Source: Sphingomonas sediminicola
GTDB lineage: Bacteria; Pseudomonadota; Alphaproteobacteria; Sphingomonadales; Sphingomonadaceae
Length of the DNA stretch: 64,000 nucleotides
Reading direction: 5' to 3'
NCBI RefSeq assembly: GCF_014489515.1
Contig: NZ_CP060782.1
Span: 1,550,001 to 1,614,000, forward strand
Positions 27,033 through 35,174 of the stretch are shown piece after piece; positions within the stretch are counted from its first letter, which is position 1, and each line of letters opens with the position of its first letter. The translations under genes were made by a program, and so were the position numbers. Below the pieces are notes generated by a model, which was not told the origin of the DNA, did not search any database, and was given only the letters and a program-made list of their open reading frames with translations.

Positions 27033-27263
27033 TCAGCTTCGACTGAGGAGAGCCAAGGCAGCATCCGGTGGGTCGGATAATTCTCGACGAGGCGTAAGAC
27101 TATCCCTGTCAGCATCCCACCAACCCGGAGGCTGATCGAACACAATTACGTCGCGGTATTTGGCGACGATTGCGTCGGGCGATGACGCCGTAATCCACCA
27201 CCAGACGCCTCCGGTGCCGTAATCAGAGCAGACGAGAAACGGCCTCTCCGGCTCGTGAACCAT
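27033..27263 (-). CDS. Hypothetical protein (76 aa)
   Basis: MVHEPERPFLVCSDYGTGGV then WWWITASSPDAIVAKYRDVI and VFDQPPGWWDADRDSLTPRR. Tryptophan-rich, with a strand-helix-strand look (SDYGTGGVWWWI, SPDAIVAKYRDVIVFD). It has no signal peptide. Not recognised as a named family. It sits between the nucleotidyltransferase (convergent, 30 bases apart) and the LytTR regulator gene, and uses codons like its neighbours. Confidence 0.55.
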   Translation of the reverse strand: MVHEPERPFLVCSDYGTGGVWWWITASSPDAIVAKYRDVIVFDQPPGWWDADRDSLTPRRELSDPPDAALALLSRS

Positions 27264-27292
27264 AGGTGGAATCCCAAATCGGTTAGATAGAG

Positions 27293-28074
27293 CTAATCTT
27301 CTGGCAACATTGTCCGCGCTGCCGACAAATGTGTCCTGCTGATTGGAACTGCTGTGTCATCAACCAGCCGAGCAATTGCTCGTCCGGGCGTTCTTTCCAG
27401 CGTGCGAACACCGCCTTTGGCCACCCACCAGCTACGGTGCACGCGAAGGCCCAGCCGGGGATCGATGAGCGCCGCCGCGTCCGCCAGCCGCATCAAGATC
27501 AGTGCCGAGCCGTGGACAGTGTGCACGCGAACGTAATGATCCTCAGCTTCAAGTGCGAGTATGTCCCGGCGCAAGGCAGCCGGCAGCTTCGAAATGAACT
27601 CGGGCGGGTATTCGGGAGCGGCGGCTGGCTGTTCCACGGATGCGGCCACAGTCATCTGGTCGTCCGGAGATATGATGCGGGCAATCAGCAGCTGGACGAG
27701 GGCCACGTACGGGAACAACCCCAGCAGTTGTACGAGACTGAACGTTCTACCTGGCCGGACCACCCCCATGGCCCACGCCACAAAGAACGTCATGGGCACC
27801 GCGGATGCGGCTGCTACCGCGGCGATCCGTGTTGCCGTTCTTCTGCCCGGCGAGGTGGAGGGAGCAGTCGATCGGCTGCAGCAGCGGCTGCGTAACCGGC
27901 GAGCGAAACGACCATCCAGAACGCATATTTCACCGCCGGCGCGTAAGCGGTTTGCGATCCGAACGGACCCATCACACCAAGCAGCGCGCCGATCGCGACG
28001 GCGCTTATCAGTCCCCGCCACTTCGCCATTTGCCGCCATTCACGCTTCGCCAACTGCATCCGCCCACCGCTCAC
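27293..28074 (-). CDS. Membrane-anchored LytTR DNA-binding regulator, frameshifted
   Basis: The N-terminal half (from 28074) carries two membrane helices: WRGLISAVAIGALLGVMGPF and YAFWMVVSLAGYAAAAAADR. That frame stops at a TAG near 27822. The overlapping next frame supplies RIAAVAAASAVPMTFFVAWA and FSLVQLLGLFPYVALVQLLI (two more helices), then a LytTR domain: ILALEAEDHYVRVHTVHGSA, LILMRLADAAALID, RVHRSWWVAK. One base is therefore lost between about 27830 and 27890. LytTR proteins with a four-helix N-terminus are common in sphingomonads. Targets and signal are unknown. Likely an indel error rather than a broken gene. Confidence 0.8.
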
Positions 28075-28164
28075 GAATTAGCGAAGGCTATTCACGACTT
28101 TCCCCGTTGTCGACCGGCATCGCGACCAGCCAACCCGCCGGCACAACGTCAAATGGAGAAAGCA

Positions 28165-28602
28165 ATGAATCGGATTATCGCCGGCATAGCATTGGCATCT
28201 GCGTCTGTTCCGGCCGCAGCAAGCGAGGCCGTAAGCATGCGTTTTGACTGCCCCGCGTCGACCACAAAGCCAAGTCAGCCGCCTGAGCTCTCGGGTCAGT
28301 GGGACATGGTCATGGATGTGGGAGGCATTCCCAGCTTCGGTCTCCTCTCTCTCGGGGTGTCCGATAAACGGCTGGCGGGATCGATCGCGCTCAACGCCGG
28401 CGTGGCGGTAGTTCGCAGCCTGACGTCCGATGGCAGGACCGTGGCAATGATCGTGTCGACGGGCGAGGGAGACGTTCGCTTCGACGGCTCTCTTGCATCC
28501 GATGGAAGGCGGATGTGCGGCATCGTGAGCTACCATGGCGGTCAAAAGCTCGGGATGATCGCGCAAAAAAGATCGGACAGAGGGAGTCGGCGCAGCGAGT
28601 AG
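28165..28602 (+). CDS. Exported hypothetical protein (145 aa)
   Basis: ATG at 28165 after GGAGAAAGCA. A signal peptide (MNRIIAGIALASASVPAAAS) is followed by a beta-rich mature domain: SGQWDMVMDVGGIPSFGLLS, LAGSIALNAGVAVVRSLTSD, VRFDGSLASDGRRMCGIVSY. The pattern of a strand, G-x-I/V-x-F and repeated S-D-G-R/x turns resembles small secreted lipocalin- or beta-barrel-like proteins, but I cannot assign a family. Two cysteines (residue ~29 and in RRMCGIVSY). It is divergent from the LytTR regulator (27293-28074), with 90 bases between them. Confidence 0.65.
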   Translation: MNRIIAGIALASASVPAAASEAVSMRFDCPASTTKPSQPPELSGQWDMVMDVGGIPSFGLLSLGVSDKRLAGSIALNAGVAVVRSLTSDGRTVAMIVSTGEGDVRFDGSLASDGRRMCGIVSYHGGQKLGMIAQKRSDRGSRRSE

Positions 28603-28679
28603 CCGAACGGGGTAAGTATCCGTTGCTAACAGGTTCGCTTATGTCCGATTTGGGTTGAAAGCAGGCCAAAGGACGCTTC

Positions 28680-29111
28680 CTAAGGAGTAGGCGGAAGGAA
28701 CCTGCTCGCTACGTCCCGCGCCAGTCGCGCCGGCCGCTGCGTGACCGCGTCGAGGCAGCACCAGCAGCTTTTCACTTCGCTGAGCACGTCCTGGCCGCGG
28801 CGAACGATTGTGGTGAAATAGGCGCGCGCGCCTTCCATCTTTTCAGCGATCACCTCGGCGACGACATTGTCCTGGAGGAAGGTCGGCTTGCGGTACGAAA
28901 TCTCGTGCTTGAGCGCGACCCAGAGGTGCCGCGCCACCGCGTCCGGCGGAGCGACGCTTTGCCAATAGTCGATCACCGCATCCTGCACCCACTTCAGGTA
29001 TACGCTGTTGTTGACATGACCCATGTGGTCAATGTCCGACGGGTCGATCGCCACGGCGTGGCTGAACATTTTGGGCAGGGTGGAATCCATCCGGACGCAA
29101 GCTCTCATCAA
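28680..29111 (-). CDS. Acyl-CoA thioesterase (4HBT hotdog family)
   Basis: Hotdog-fold thioesterase: the signature DIDHMGHVNNSVYLKWVQDA contains the conserved Asp-x-x-G-H-V-N-N-x-x-Y active-site segment of the 4-hydroxybenzoyl-CoA thioesterase family, and HEISYRKPTFLQDNVVAEVI the central strand. It hydrolyses acyl-CoA thioesters; chain length and partner pathway are unknown. The longest frame is 143 residues. MDSTLPKMFSHAV at 29090 is an equally good start. Convergence and distance from map (38 bases) suggest cotranscription with it. Intact. Confidence 0.87.
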   Translation of the reverse strand: MMRACVRMDSTLPKMFSHAVAIDPSDIDHMGHVNNSVYLKWVQDAVIDYWQSVAPPDAVARHLWVALKHEISYRKPTFLQDNVVAEVIAEKMEGARAYFTTIVRRGQDVLSEVKSCWCCLDAVTQRPARLARDVASRFLPPTP

Positions 29112-29148
29112 CTGACATCAGTGTCAATAAGTGATGGCGGCGTCTGCC

Positions 29149-29978
29149 TTAGCTGTAAGGCGGATTGTGGAGTCCGGCCGGGCTCTTCGTGAAAATCTCG
29201 TGGCCCGTCTCGGTGATTCCAATCGAATGCTCGAACTGCGCCGACAGCGAGCGGTCGCGCGTGACGGCCGTCCAGCCATCGTCGAGAAGCTTCACGTCCG
29301 GACGGCCGATGTTGATCATCGGCTCGACCGTGAAGAACATGCCTGGGCGAAGCTCGGGTCCGGTGCCGGGACGGCCAGCGTGGACGACTTCCGGGCTGTC
29401 GTGGAACAGGCGCCCTACTCCATGGCCGCAAAAGTCGCGGACGACGGTGTAGCGACGCGCCTCTGCATGGCGCTGGATCGCGGCGGCAATGTCGCCGAGG
29501 CGATTGCCCGGCTTCGCCTGCTCCAGACCGACCATCAGGCATTCGTAGGTCACGTCGACCAGCTTGCGCGCCTTCAAGGGCACGTCGCCGACCAGGAACA
29601 TGCGGCTGGTGTCGCCGTGCCAACCATCGACGATCGGCGTCACGTCGATGTTGATGATGTCGCCGTCCTTGAGCGCCCGGTCGCCCGGGATGCCGTGGCA
29701 CACAACGTGGTTGATCGAGGTGCAACAGCTCTTCGTATACCCGCGATAGCCGAGCGTCGCCGGAATACCTCCCTCGCGAAGCATGTGCTCGCGCGCGATG
29801 TCGTCGAGCTCGCCGGTCGTCACGCCGGGAACGACGTGGGGACGAGCGCATCGAGAATCTCGGCGGCAAGGCGCCCGGCCTTGCGCATGCCTTCGAACCC
29901 TTCCGGTCCGTGCAGCTTGATCACGCCGTTGCGGGCTTCGACCCGATCCTCGGCTCCTACGGTGATATATTCGGTCAT
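29149..29978 (-). CDS. map: Methionine aminopeptidase, type I, frameshifted
   Basis: Removes the initiator Met from nascent proteins with a dinuclear metal site. From the ATG at 29978 (MTEYITVG) the frame reads FEGMRKAGRLAAEILDALV and stops at 29820 after a C run that is one base short (near 29838). The next frame continues PHVVPGVTTGELDDIAREHM and is intact to 29149. Metal ligands are visible: IINIDVTPIVDGWHGDTSRM (two Asp), FCGHGVGRLFH (His), MFFTVEPMIN (Glu) and EHSIGITETGHEI (Glu). The frame break falls in a mononucleotide run, so a sequencing indel in an essential gene is the likely explanation. A start at 29990 (MLQAMTEY) is possible. Confidence 0.92.
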
Positions 29979-30041
29979 CGCCTGCAACATAGGCGCGCCG
30001 GCCGGATTTTGCACCCACATGAGAACGCGTATGGGTCAGAA

Positions 30042-30800
30042 ATGGGAAACAACAGGATCTGGACCGCTGCGCTTTTGGTCATTGGCGACGAGATCCTGTC
30101 CGGCAGGACGCAGGACAAGAATATCGCCCAGGTCGCGACCTGGTTGAATCGCCAGGGCATTCGCCTGGAAGAGGTCCGCGTCGTTCCGGACGTCGGCGCG
30201 CGCATCGCGAGCGCAGTGAACGAGCTTCGGCGGACCTATGACTATGTGATGACGACTGGCGGTATTGGGCCGACCCACGACGACATTACCGTGGACTCGA
30301 TTGCGGCAGCCTTCGAAGTCCCGGTCATCGTCCATCCGGAAGCGCGCCGCATCCTGGAGGATTATTATGCGACCCGCGGAGGCGTGACCGCCGCCAGGCT
30401 CCGCATGGCTAGGGTGCCCGAGGGCGCGGAACTTCTTCCAAACCCTACGTCGGGGGCGCCGGGCGTGAGGATGGACAACGTCTTCATCCTCGCCGGCGTG
30501 CCGGGCATCGCCGCCGCCATGATGGAGGCGCTCGACGGAAAGCTCGAAGGCGGGCGGCCGATGGTGTCCGCCACCGTCGGAGCCTATGCGGCGGAAAGCG
30601 AAGTCGCCGACCTGTTGCGGGAAGCGGAGGCCGCGAACGACGGCGTCGCGATCGGCAGCTATCCCTTCTTTAAGGACGGCCGGTACGGCGCGAATTTCGT
30701 CGTGCGCTCCGACGACGGGAATCTGGTCGAGCGCACCGCCAAGGACCTTGAGCGGCGCCTTTCCGAAGCAGGGATCGAGCCCTTTTCAGGTGGCATTTAG
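30042..30800 (+). CDS. CinA-type molybdopterin-binding-domain protein (MoaB/CinA N-terminal family)
   Basis: 252 residues from the ATG at 30042, containing only the competence/damage-inducible CinA N-terminal (MoCF) domain: AALLVIGDEILSGRTQDKNI, MTTGGIGPTHDDITVDSIA, LPNPTSGAPGVRMDNVFILA and GVPGIAAAMMEAL. The C-terminal nicotinamide-nucleotide amidase (PncC) domain of full CinA is absent, so this belongs to the short CinA-like group whose function may be NMN/ADP-ribose pyrophosphatase or is unsettled. Divergent from map, with 63 bases between starts. Intact. Confidence 0.88.
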   Translation: MGNNRIWTAALLVIGDEILSGRTQDKNIAQVATWLNRQGIRLEEVRVVPDVGARIASAVNELRRTYDYVMTTGGIGPTHDDITVDSIAAAFEVPVIVHPEARRILEDYYATRGGVTAARLRMARVPEGAELLPNPTSGAPGVRMDNVFILAGVPGIAAAMMEALDGKLEGGRPMVSATVGAYAAESEVADLLREAEAANDGVAIGSYPFFKDGRYGANFVVRSDDGNLVERTAKDLERRLSEAGIEPFSGGI

Positions 30801-30939
30801 GCGCGGTCGCCCCTGCGCTTCGCTCCGGGCGCTCCAGCCTGCGACATGCCCCGGCATGTCACTTGATTGGCTGTCGCCGCTTCACTGCGTTCACGCGTTC
30901 CGTATGCTGCTGCTCGACCATCCGCCGAACGGTCTGCGG

Positions 30940-31013
30940 TGGAGCGGGTAACGGGAATCGAACCCGTGCGTTCAGCTTGGGAAGCTGACAGGCTACCATT
31001 ACATCATACCCGC
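30940..31013 (-). tRNA. tRNA-Gly, anticodon CCC
   Basis: 74-base cloverleaf on the minus strand with CCA encoded (30940-30942). Acceptor stem GCGGGTA pairs with TACCCGC, the D arm has TAATGGTAGCCTG, the anticodon arm TCAGC-TTCCCAA-GCTGA gives anticodon CCC (30979-30981), and the T arm ACGGGTTCGATTCCCGT contains the invariant TTCGATTC. Length and identity elements fit tRNA-Gly. It lies alone between the CinA-like gene and the queuosine transporter. Confidence 0.96.
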
Positions 31014-31085
31014 GTCGTAGCGGCTCCGAATTAGGTCTTGCCTCCCCCACCGTCAACGCGCTCTACAGCCGTGGTGACGGGGGAA

Positions 31086-31823
31086 ATGGAACATCATCCG
31101 GTAAGGATCGAAGCCGAGGCGCTGGGCGGGCGGCGCCTGCGTTACTTCGACTTCGTCATGGTGGCGTTCGTCACCATCCTGCTGCTTTCGAACGTACTCG
31201 GCGCGGGCAAGGTCGCCATCATTCATTTGCCCGTGATCGGCGACTGGCCGTTCGGAGCAGGCATCCTCTTCTTCCCCTTGTCCTATGTGATCGGCGACGT
31301 GCTCACCGAGGTTTACGGCTACGCTCGCGCACGGCGCTGCATCTGGGCGGGAACGGCAGCGCTTCTCTTCATGGCGATCATGGCGATGGTCGTGGTTGCG
31401 CTTCCGCCAGCCCCCGACTGGACCGGACAGGCGGCCTACGAGCAGGTGTTCGGCCAGGTGCCGCGCATCGTCTTCGCGTCGATCCTCGCATTCTGGGCCG
31501 GCGAGTTTGCGAACAGCCTGGTTCTAGCCAAGATGAAGATCTGGACCGAAGGCAGGCATTTGTGGACCCGGACGATCGGAAGCACGGTCGTCGGCCAGGG
31601 CGTCGACAGCCTTATTTTCTACCCGCTGGCATTCTGGGGCGCGGTGGGCTGGACCAACGACCTCGTGATCAAAGTGCTGATTACACAATGGGTGCTGAAG
31701 GTAAGTTGGGAAGCGATCCTGACGCCCGCGACCTACGCGGTCGTCGGCTTCCTGAAGGGCCGCGAGGGCGTCGATGTGTACGACGAGCGGACCGATTTCA
31801 GTCCATTTCATGCCAAGATTTAA
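31086..31823 (+). CDS. yhhQ: Queuosine precursor transporter (YhhQ/VUT family)
   Basis: About 245 residues from the ATG at 31086 (GGGGGA just upstream; longer TTG/GTG starts exist). Six membrane helices: FDFVMVAFVTILLLSNVLG, PFGAGILFFPLSYVIGDVLT with the conserved FPLSYVIGDVLTEVYGY, then AALLFMAIMAMVVVALPPAP, IVFASILAFWAGEFANSLVL and RTIGSTVVGQGVDSLIFYPL. It imports 7-cyano-7-deazaguanine or related precursors for tRNA queuosine. Intact. It is followed, after 57 bases containing a possible CtrA site, by a PilZ gene. Confidence 0.92.
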   Translation: MEHHPVRIEAEALGGRRLRYFDFVMVAFVTILLLSNVLGAGKVAIIHLPVIGDWPFGAGILFFPLSYVIGDVLTEVYGYARARRCIWAGTAALLFMAIMAMVVVALPPAPDWTGQAAYEQVFGQVPRIVFASILAFWAGEFANSLVLAKMKIWTEGRHLWTRTIGSTVVGQGVDSLIFYPLAFWGAVGWTNDLVIKVLITQWVLKVSWEAILTPATYAVVGFLKGREGVDVYDERTDFSPFHAKI

Positions 31824-31834
31824 CATTTGTTTAC
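31820..31834 (+). promoter_or_regulatory. Possible CtrA site upstream of the PilZ gene
   Basis: TTAA (31820-31823), seven bases, then TTAC (31831-31834) matches TTAA-N7-TTAA with one mismatch. It overlaps the stop codon of yhhQ and is about 47 bases before the GTG start of the PilZ gene. Inference from a known consensus only. Confidence 0.3.
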
Positions 31835-31880
31835 GGGTAAGTAGACTGTATTTGACGCGTACCTCTTGAGGGGTCGATGC

Positions 31881-32210
31881 GTGGAAAAGGATATCGAGAG
31901 CGGGCCCGGACCTGAGGGTCCGCGGGAAAGGCGAAGCACCCGAGTCAGCTTGCAGGCCGAAGTGAAGCTTCGCCGCAGCGGACACCACCATTTCCTCGTA
32001 AACGTTCACGACATTTCGCCCGAAGGCTGCAAGCTGGAGTTCGTCGAGCGCCCGCGCCTCGAGGAGACCGTGTGGGTGAAGTTTGACGGGCTCGACGCAA
32101 TCGAATCCAACGTGTGCTGGGTGAAGGGATCGGACGTCGGAATTTCGTTCGCGCACCCGATCTACCCAGCCGTGTTCGAGGGTCTCGTGCGTCGCCTCGC
32201 AGGTCGCTGA
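31881..32210 (+). CDS. PilZ domain cyclic-di-GMP effector (109 aa)
   Basis: The start is GTG 31881, with a strong GAGGGG (31868-31873) 7 bases before it. The PilZ core is clear: PRERRSTRVSLQAEVKL (the RxxxR-type loop) and VNVHDISPEGCKLEF (the D/N-x-S-x-x-G motif), followed by VWVKFDGLDAIESNVCWVKG and DVGISFAHPI. Single PilZ domain with short ends, so it acts as a free-standing c-di-GMP receptor; output target unknown. It is the first of three PilZ genes in the window and follows yhhQ. Intact. Confidence 0.9.
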   Translation: MEKDIESGPGPEGPRERRSTRVSLQAEVKLRRSGHHHFLVNVHDISPEGCKLEFVERPRLEETVWVKFDGLDAIESNVCWVKGSDVGISFAHPIYPAVFEGLVRRLAGR

Positions 32211-32472
32211 ACTCCCCTTTTTGGACAGACTTAGGCGTTACGGAACGGCATCGAGCTCTGGCGGCTCGATAGGATGCCCGCGTTCATAAGTCCTCGTGAG
32301 CGTGGGGGCACGTCGGCGGTTCGGGATGCGCACCGGCCACTCCAGAACCGCCAATCTTTCGCTCATTCTATGGGCCGAGCGAGCACGCTCACATAGGTTA
32401 GTCTCATCCCGAGCGATGACGCGCTACGGCTGTTTCCGGTTCGTGACCTTGTTGCGTAACTGGCCGCGGATC

Positions 32473-32515
32473 GAGATCCGCCAGCGTGCTAAGCGACGCG
32501 TTGCTGGCGGATCTC
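32473..32515. other. Long perfect hairpin in the 32211-32790 gap
   Basis: GAGATCCGCCAGC (32473-32485) and GCTGGCGGATCTC (32503-32515) are exact reverse complements, giving a 13-bp stem with a 17-base loop. There is no T run after it, so it is not an obvious terminator. It lies in a 580-base gap between the PilZ gene and glnA in which I see no convincing coding sequence. The gap could hold a small RNA or a structured glnA leader. Confidence 0.5.
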
Positions 32516-32626
32516 ACATTTGCCTGCTGGACAGCCCCGTTAAATTGTCATTTACTCGTGAAGAGAGTCGGCGGCGCGGCTCGGCAAGACTGCCTGTCGC
32601 TCTCACCCTTGCTTGTCACAAGGACC

Positions 32627-32672
32627 GAAGCGGTCTGGATCGATCAGCTCGATCCAGACCGCTTCTTTCTTA
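32627..32672 (+). terminator. Strong terminator-like hairpin before glnA
   Basis: GAAGCGGTCTGGATCGA (32627-32643) pairs perfectly over 17 bp with TCGATCCAGACCGCTTC (32649-32665) around a TCAGC loop, followed by TTTCTTA. It lies 119 bases before glnA and more than 400 bases after the PilZ stop, so it either ends an unannotated transcript from the gap or acts as a 5' attenuator of glnA. Confidence 0.7.
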
Positions 32673-32790
32673 CGGGGCGCCCCTGCCCGCTCGTGAAAAG
32701 TTCACCGGCCTCCTGACTCTTCGCCCAGCTTGGGGAATCGCTGTGGACAGGCCGCTTTTCGCGGCGAATCACAATTCAGACGAGGTCATG

Positions 32791-34203
32791 ATGGCAACCG
32801 AAGCGGGCAGCATCCTTTCGCGCATCAAGGACGAGGAGATCGATTGGGTCGACCTCCGCTTCACCGATCCCAAGGGAAAATGGCAGCATTTGACCATGGC
32901 ATCGGGCCTGATCGACGAGGACCAGCTGACCGATGGCTTCATGTTCGACGGAAGCTCGATTGCCGGCTGGAAGGCCATCAACGAGTCCGACATGATCCTG
33001 AAGCCCGACCTCGACGCTGCGTATGTCGATCCGTTCAGCGCGACGCCGATGCTCGTCCTCTTTTGCAACGTCGTCGAACCCTCGACCGGCGAGCTTTACG
33101 GACGCGACCCTCGGTCGACCGCGACGCGGGCCGAAGCCTATCTGAAGCAGACGGGCATCGCCGACACCGTCTACGTCGGTCCGGAAGCCGAGTTCTTCAT
33201 GTTCGACGACGTGCGGTTCGAAGACGGCTACAGCGCCTCGTCCTACCGCATCGACGACATCGAGCTTCCGACAAACACTGGACGCGAATATGAGGGCGGC
33301 AACCTCGCGCACCGACCGCGCGCCAAGGGCGGCTATTTCCCGGTCGCTCCGGTCGACAGCGCCCAGGACATTCGCGCCGAGATGCTCTCGACGATGATCG
33401 AGATGGGCCTGCCCTGCGACAAGCATCACCACGAAGTCGCCGCCGCTCAGCACGAGCTTGGTCTGACCTATGGCGAACTGGTCACTACCGCCGACCGCAT
33501 GCAGATCTACAAGTATGTCGTGCACATGGTCGCTCATGCCTACGGCAAGACGGCGACTTTCATGCCCAAGCCGATCGCGCAGGATAACGGCTCCGGCATG
33601 CACACCCACATGTCGCTGTGGAAGGGCGGCAAGCCGCTGTTCGCCGGCAATGGTTACGCGGGCCTCAGCGAGACGGCGCTCTACTTCATCGGCGGCGTCA
33701 TCAAGCACGCCCGCGCACTGAACGCGTTCACCAACCCGACGACCAACAGCTACAAGCGTCTAGTTCCCGGCTTCGAGGCACCGGTGCTGCTCGCTTATTC
33801 GAGCCGCAACCGATCAGCTTCCTGCCGCATCCCGTACGGAGCGGGCGAGAAGGCGAAGCGCGTCGAGTTCCGCTTCCCGGATGCCCTGGCGAACCCGTAC
33901 CTTGCCTATGCGGCGCTCCTGATGGCCGGCCTCGACGGCATCCAGAATCGCATCCATCCGGGCGATCCGATGGACAAGAACCTCTACGACCTGCCGCCGC
34001 AGGAGCTGGTGAACGTTCCGACCGTCTGCGGCTCCCTCCGCGAAGCCCTGGTCAACCTTCAGAACGACCGCGCTTTCCTTACCCGCGGTGACGTTTTCAG
34101 CGACGATCAGATCGACGCCTACATCGAGCTCAAATGGGAAGAGGTCATGCGCTGGGAGACCACGCCGAGCCCGGTCGAATTCGACATGTATTATTCGTCG
34201 TAA
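32791..34203 (+). CDS. glnA: Glutamine synthetase type I
   Basis: 470 residues from the ATG at 32791 (GAGG five bases upstream; ATG at 32788 is the other candidate). GlnA ligates glutamate and ammonia with ATP as a dodecamer. Beta-grasp: [18 protein letters not shown] and [19 protein letters not shown]. Catalytic core: [14 protein letters not shown] (metal Glu), [39 protein letters not shown] (ammonia/ATP loop) and [11 protein letters not shown]. The adenylylation tyrosine region is near [10 protein letters not shown] 5' extension of the open frame to 32296 is rejected: it lacks GlnA similarity and overlaps strong hairpins. It is followed by the double-PilZ gene after 41 bases. Confidence 0.97.
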   Translation: MATEAGSILSRIKDEEIDWVDLRFTDPKGKWQHLTMASGLIDEDQLTDGFMFDGSSIAGWKAINESDMILKPDLDAAYVDPFSATPMLVLFCNVVEPSTGELYGRDPRSTATRAEAYLKQTGIADTVYVGPEAEFFMFDDVRFEDGYSASSYRIDDIELPTNTGREYEGGNLAHRPRAKGGYFPVAPVDSAQDIRAEMLSTMIEMGLPCDKHHHEVAAAQHELGLTYGELVTTADRMQIYKYVVHMVAHAYGKTATFMPKPIAQDNGSGMHTHMSLWKGGKPLFAGNGYAGLSETALYFIGGVIKHARALNAFTNPTTNSYKRLVPGFEAPVLLAYSSRNRSASCRIPYGAGEKAKRVEFRFPDALANPYLAYAALLMAGLDGIQNRIHPGDPMDKNLYDLPPQELVNVPTVCGSLREALVNLQNDRAFLTRGDVFSDDQIDAYIELKWEEVMRWETTPSPVEFDMYYSS

Positions 34204-34244
34204 GGCTCACCTCTTATTAACCGAGATTAGCTATTCGTGGCCTC

Positions 34245-35174
34245 ATGGGTGTCGAGGCTACGCGTAACAGCTTCAGGGCGGCGGTCCTTCACGGGGTCAA
34301 AACCGCACTGGTCGTGACCGACAAGAATCCGCTTCGCGAAGGCGACGGCGATGCGCTCGACGGCGTGAAGGTTCCGCGCTCGGAAACGCGGCGGGGCGAT
34401 CATCGCGGCGGCGATCGCCATCGCCTCAGCGGCGAAACAGCTACTATCGTCTACGAGGACCAATCCCACGACGTTGAGGTCGTGAATCTGTCGCGCGGCG
34501 GCGCAATGATCCGTTGTGGTTTCGCTCCACGGCTGTGGGACATCGTCGAGCTGCAGCTGGGCGAAGGCTCCGGCCTCCATGGTGCCGTCCGCTGGATCAA
34601 GGGCGACTCCATCGGCCTCGAGTTCGCTCATGAGACGAGGATCGAGTGCGACCGGGAGCAACGCGCCGAACTTCTTCTCGCGGTCATCCAGCGCAGCTTT
34701 CCGGACGAAGTGCGTCTCGAAGAACTGCAACCCGAGGAAGGGCGCGAGGAAGTCGAGGAGGATCTCGGCAATCGCGATGAAAAGCGCCATCCGCTGATCT
34801 GGAAAGGCGAGATCCACTACGCGCACGACAGCAACCCGGTGCGCCTTCGCAATATCTCCGCTGGCGGCGCGCTCGTAGACGTCGCCGTCGACTATCCACT
34901 GGGTGCCGAGGTCATGCTCGATCTTGGCAATGCCGGTCAGCATTTCACGACCGTCCAATGGGTCTGTGGCGACCAGGCGGGACTTCGTTTCGTCTGCCCG
35001 TTCGATATCGGCTGCCTTGCGAATGCGCGGCCGGATGTGATGCCGCACAGCTGGAACGTCCCAACCTTCCTCAATCCGGACGACGATGAAGACGATTCTC
35101 CGTGGAGCTCGCATTGGAGCCGAAGCTCGATTGAGGAAATCCGCAGCGACCTCGAGGGCTACCTCAAGCGCTAG
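34245..35174 (+). CDS. Tandem PilZ domain protein
   Basis: 309 residues with two PilZ domains. The first is around ETRRGDHRGGDRHRLSGETA and VVNLSRGGAMIRCGF (residues ~48-135). The second is around DEKRHPLIWKGEIHYA and VRLRNISAGGALVDVAV (residues ~180-265), each with the N-x-S-x-G-G core. The C-terminal tail is acidic (PDDDEDDSPW). Two domains allow two c-di-GMP binding sites or one regulatory dimer in cis. It follows glnA, but no functional link is apparent. The stop overlaps that of the convergent membrane protein by 4 bases. TTAA-N6-TTAG lies upstream (about 34222). Intact. Confidence 0.85.
   Translation: MGVEATRNSFRAAVLHGVKTALVVTDKNPLREGDGDALDGVKVPRSETRRGDHRGGDRHRLSGETATIVYEDQSHDVEVVNLSRGGAMIRCGFAPRLWDIVELQLGEGSGLHGAVRWIKGDSIGLEFAHETRIECDREQRAELLLAVIQRSFPDEVRLEELQPEEGREEVEEDLGNRDEKRHPLIWKGEIHYAHDSNPVRLRNISAGGALVDVAVDYPLGAEVMLDLGNAGQHFTTVQWVCGDQAGLRFVCPFDIGCLANARPDVMPHSWNVPTFLNPDDDEDDSPWSSHWSRSSIEEIRSDLEGYLKR

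Noticed and set aside
32296-32787. Upstream in-frame extension of glnA
   Set aside because: The extra 164 residues have no GlnA similarity, are Arg/Ser-rich, and overlap two strong hairpins; the Shine-Dalgarno supports 32788-32791.
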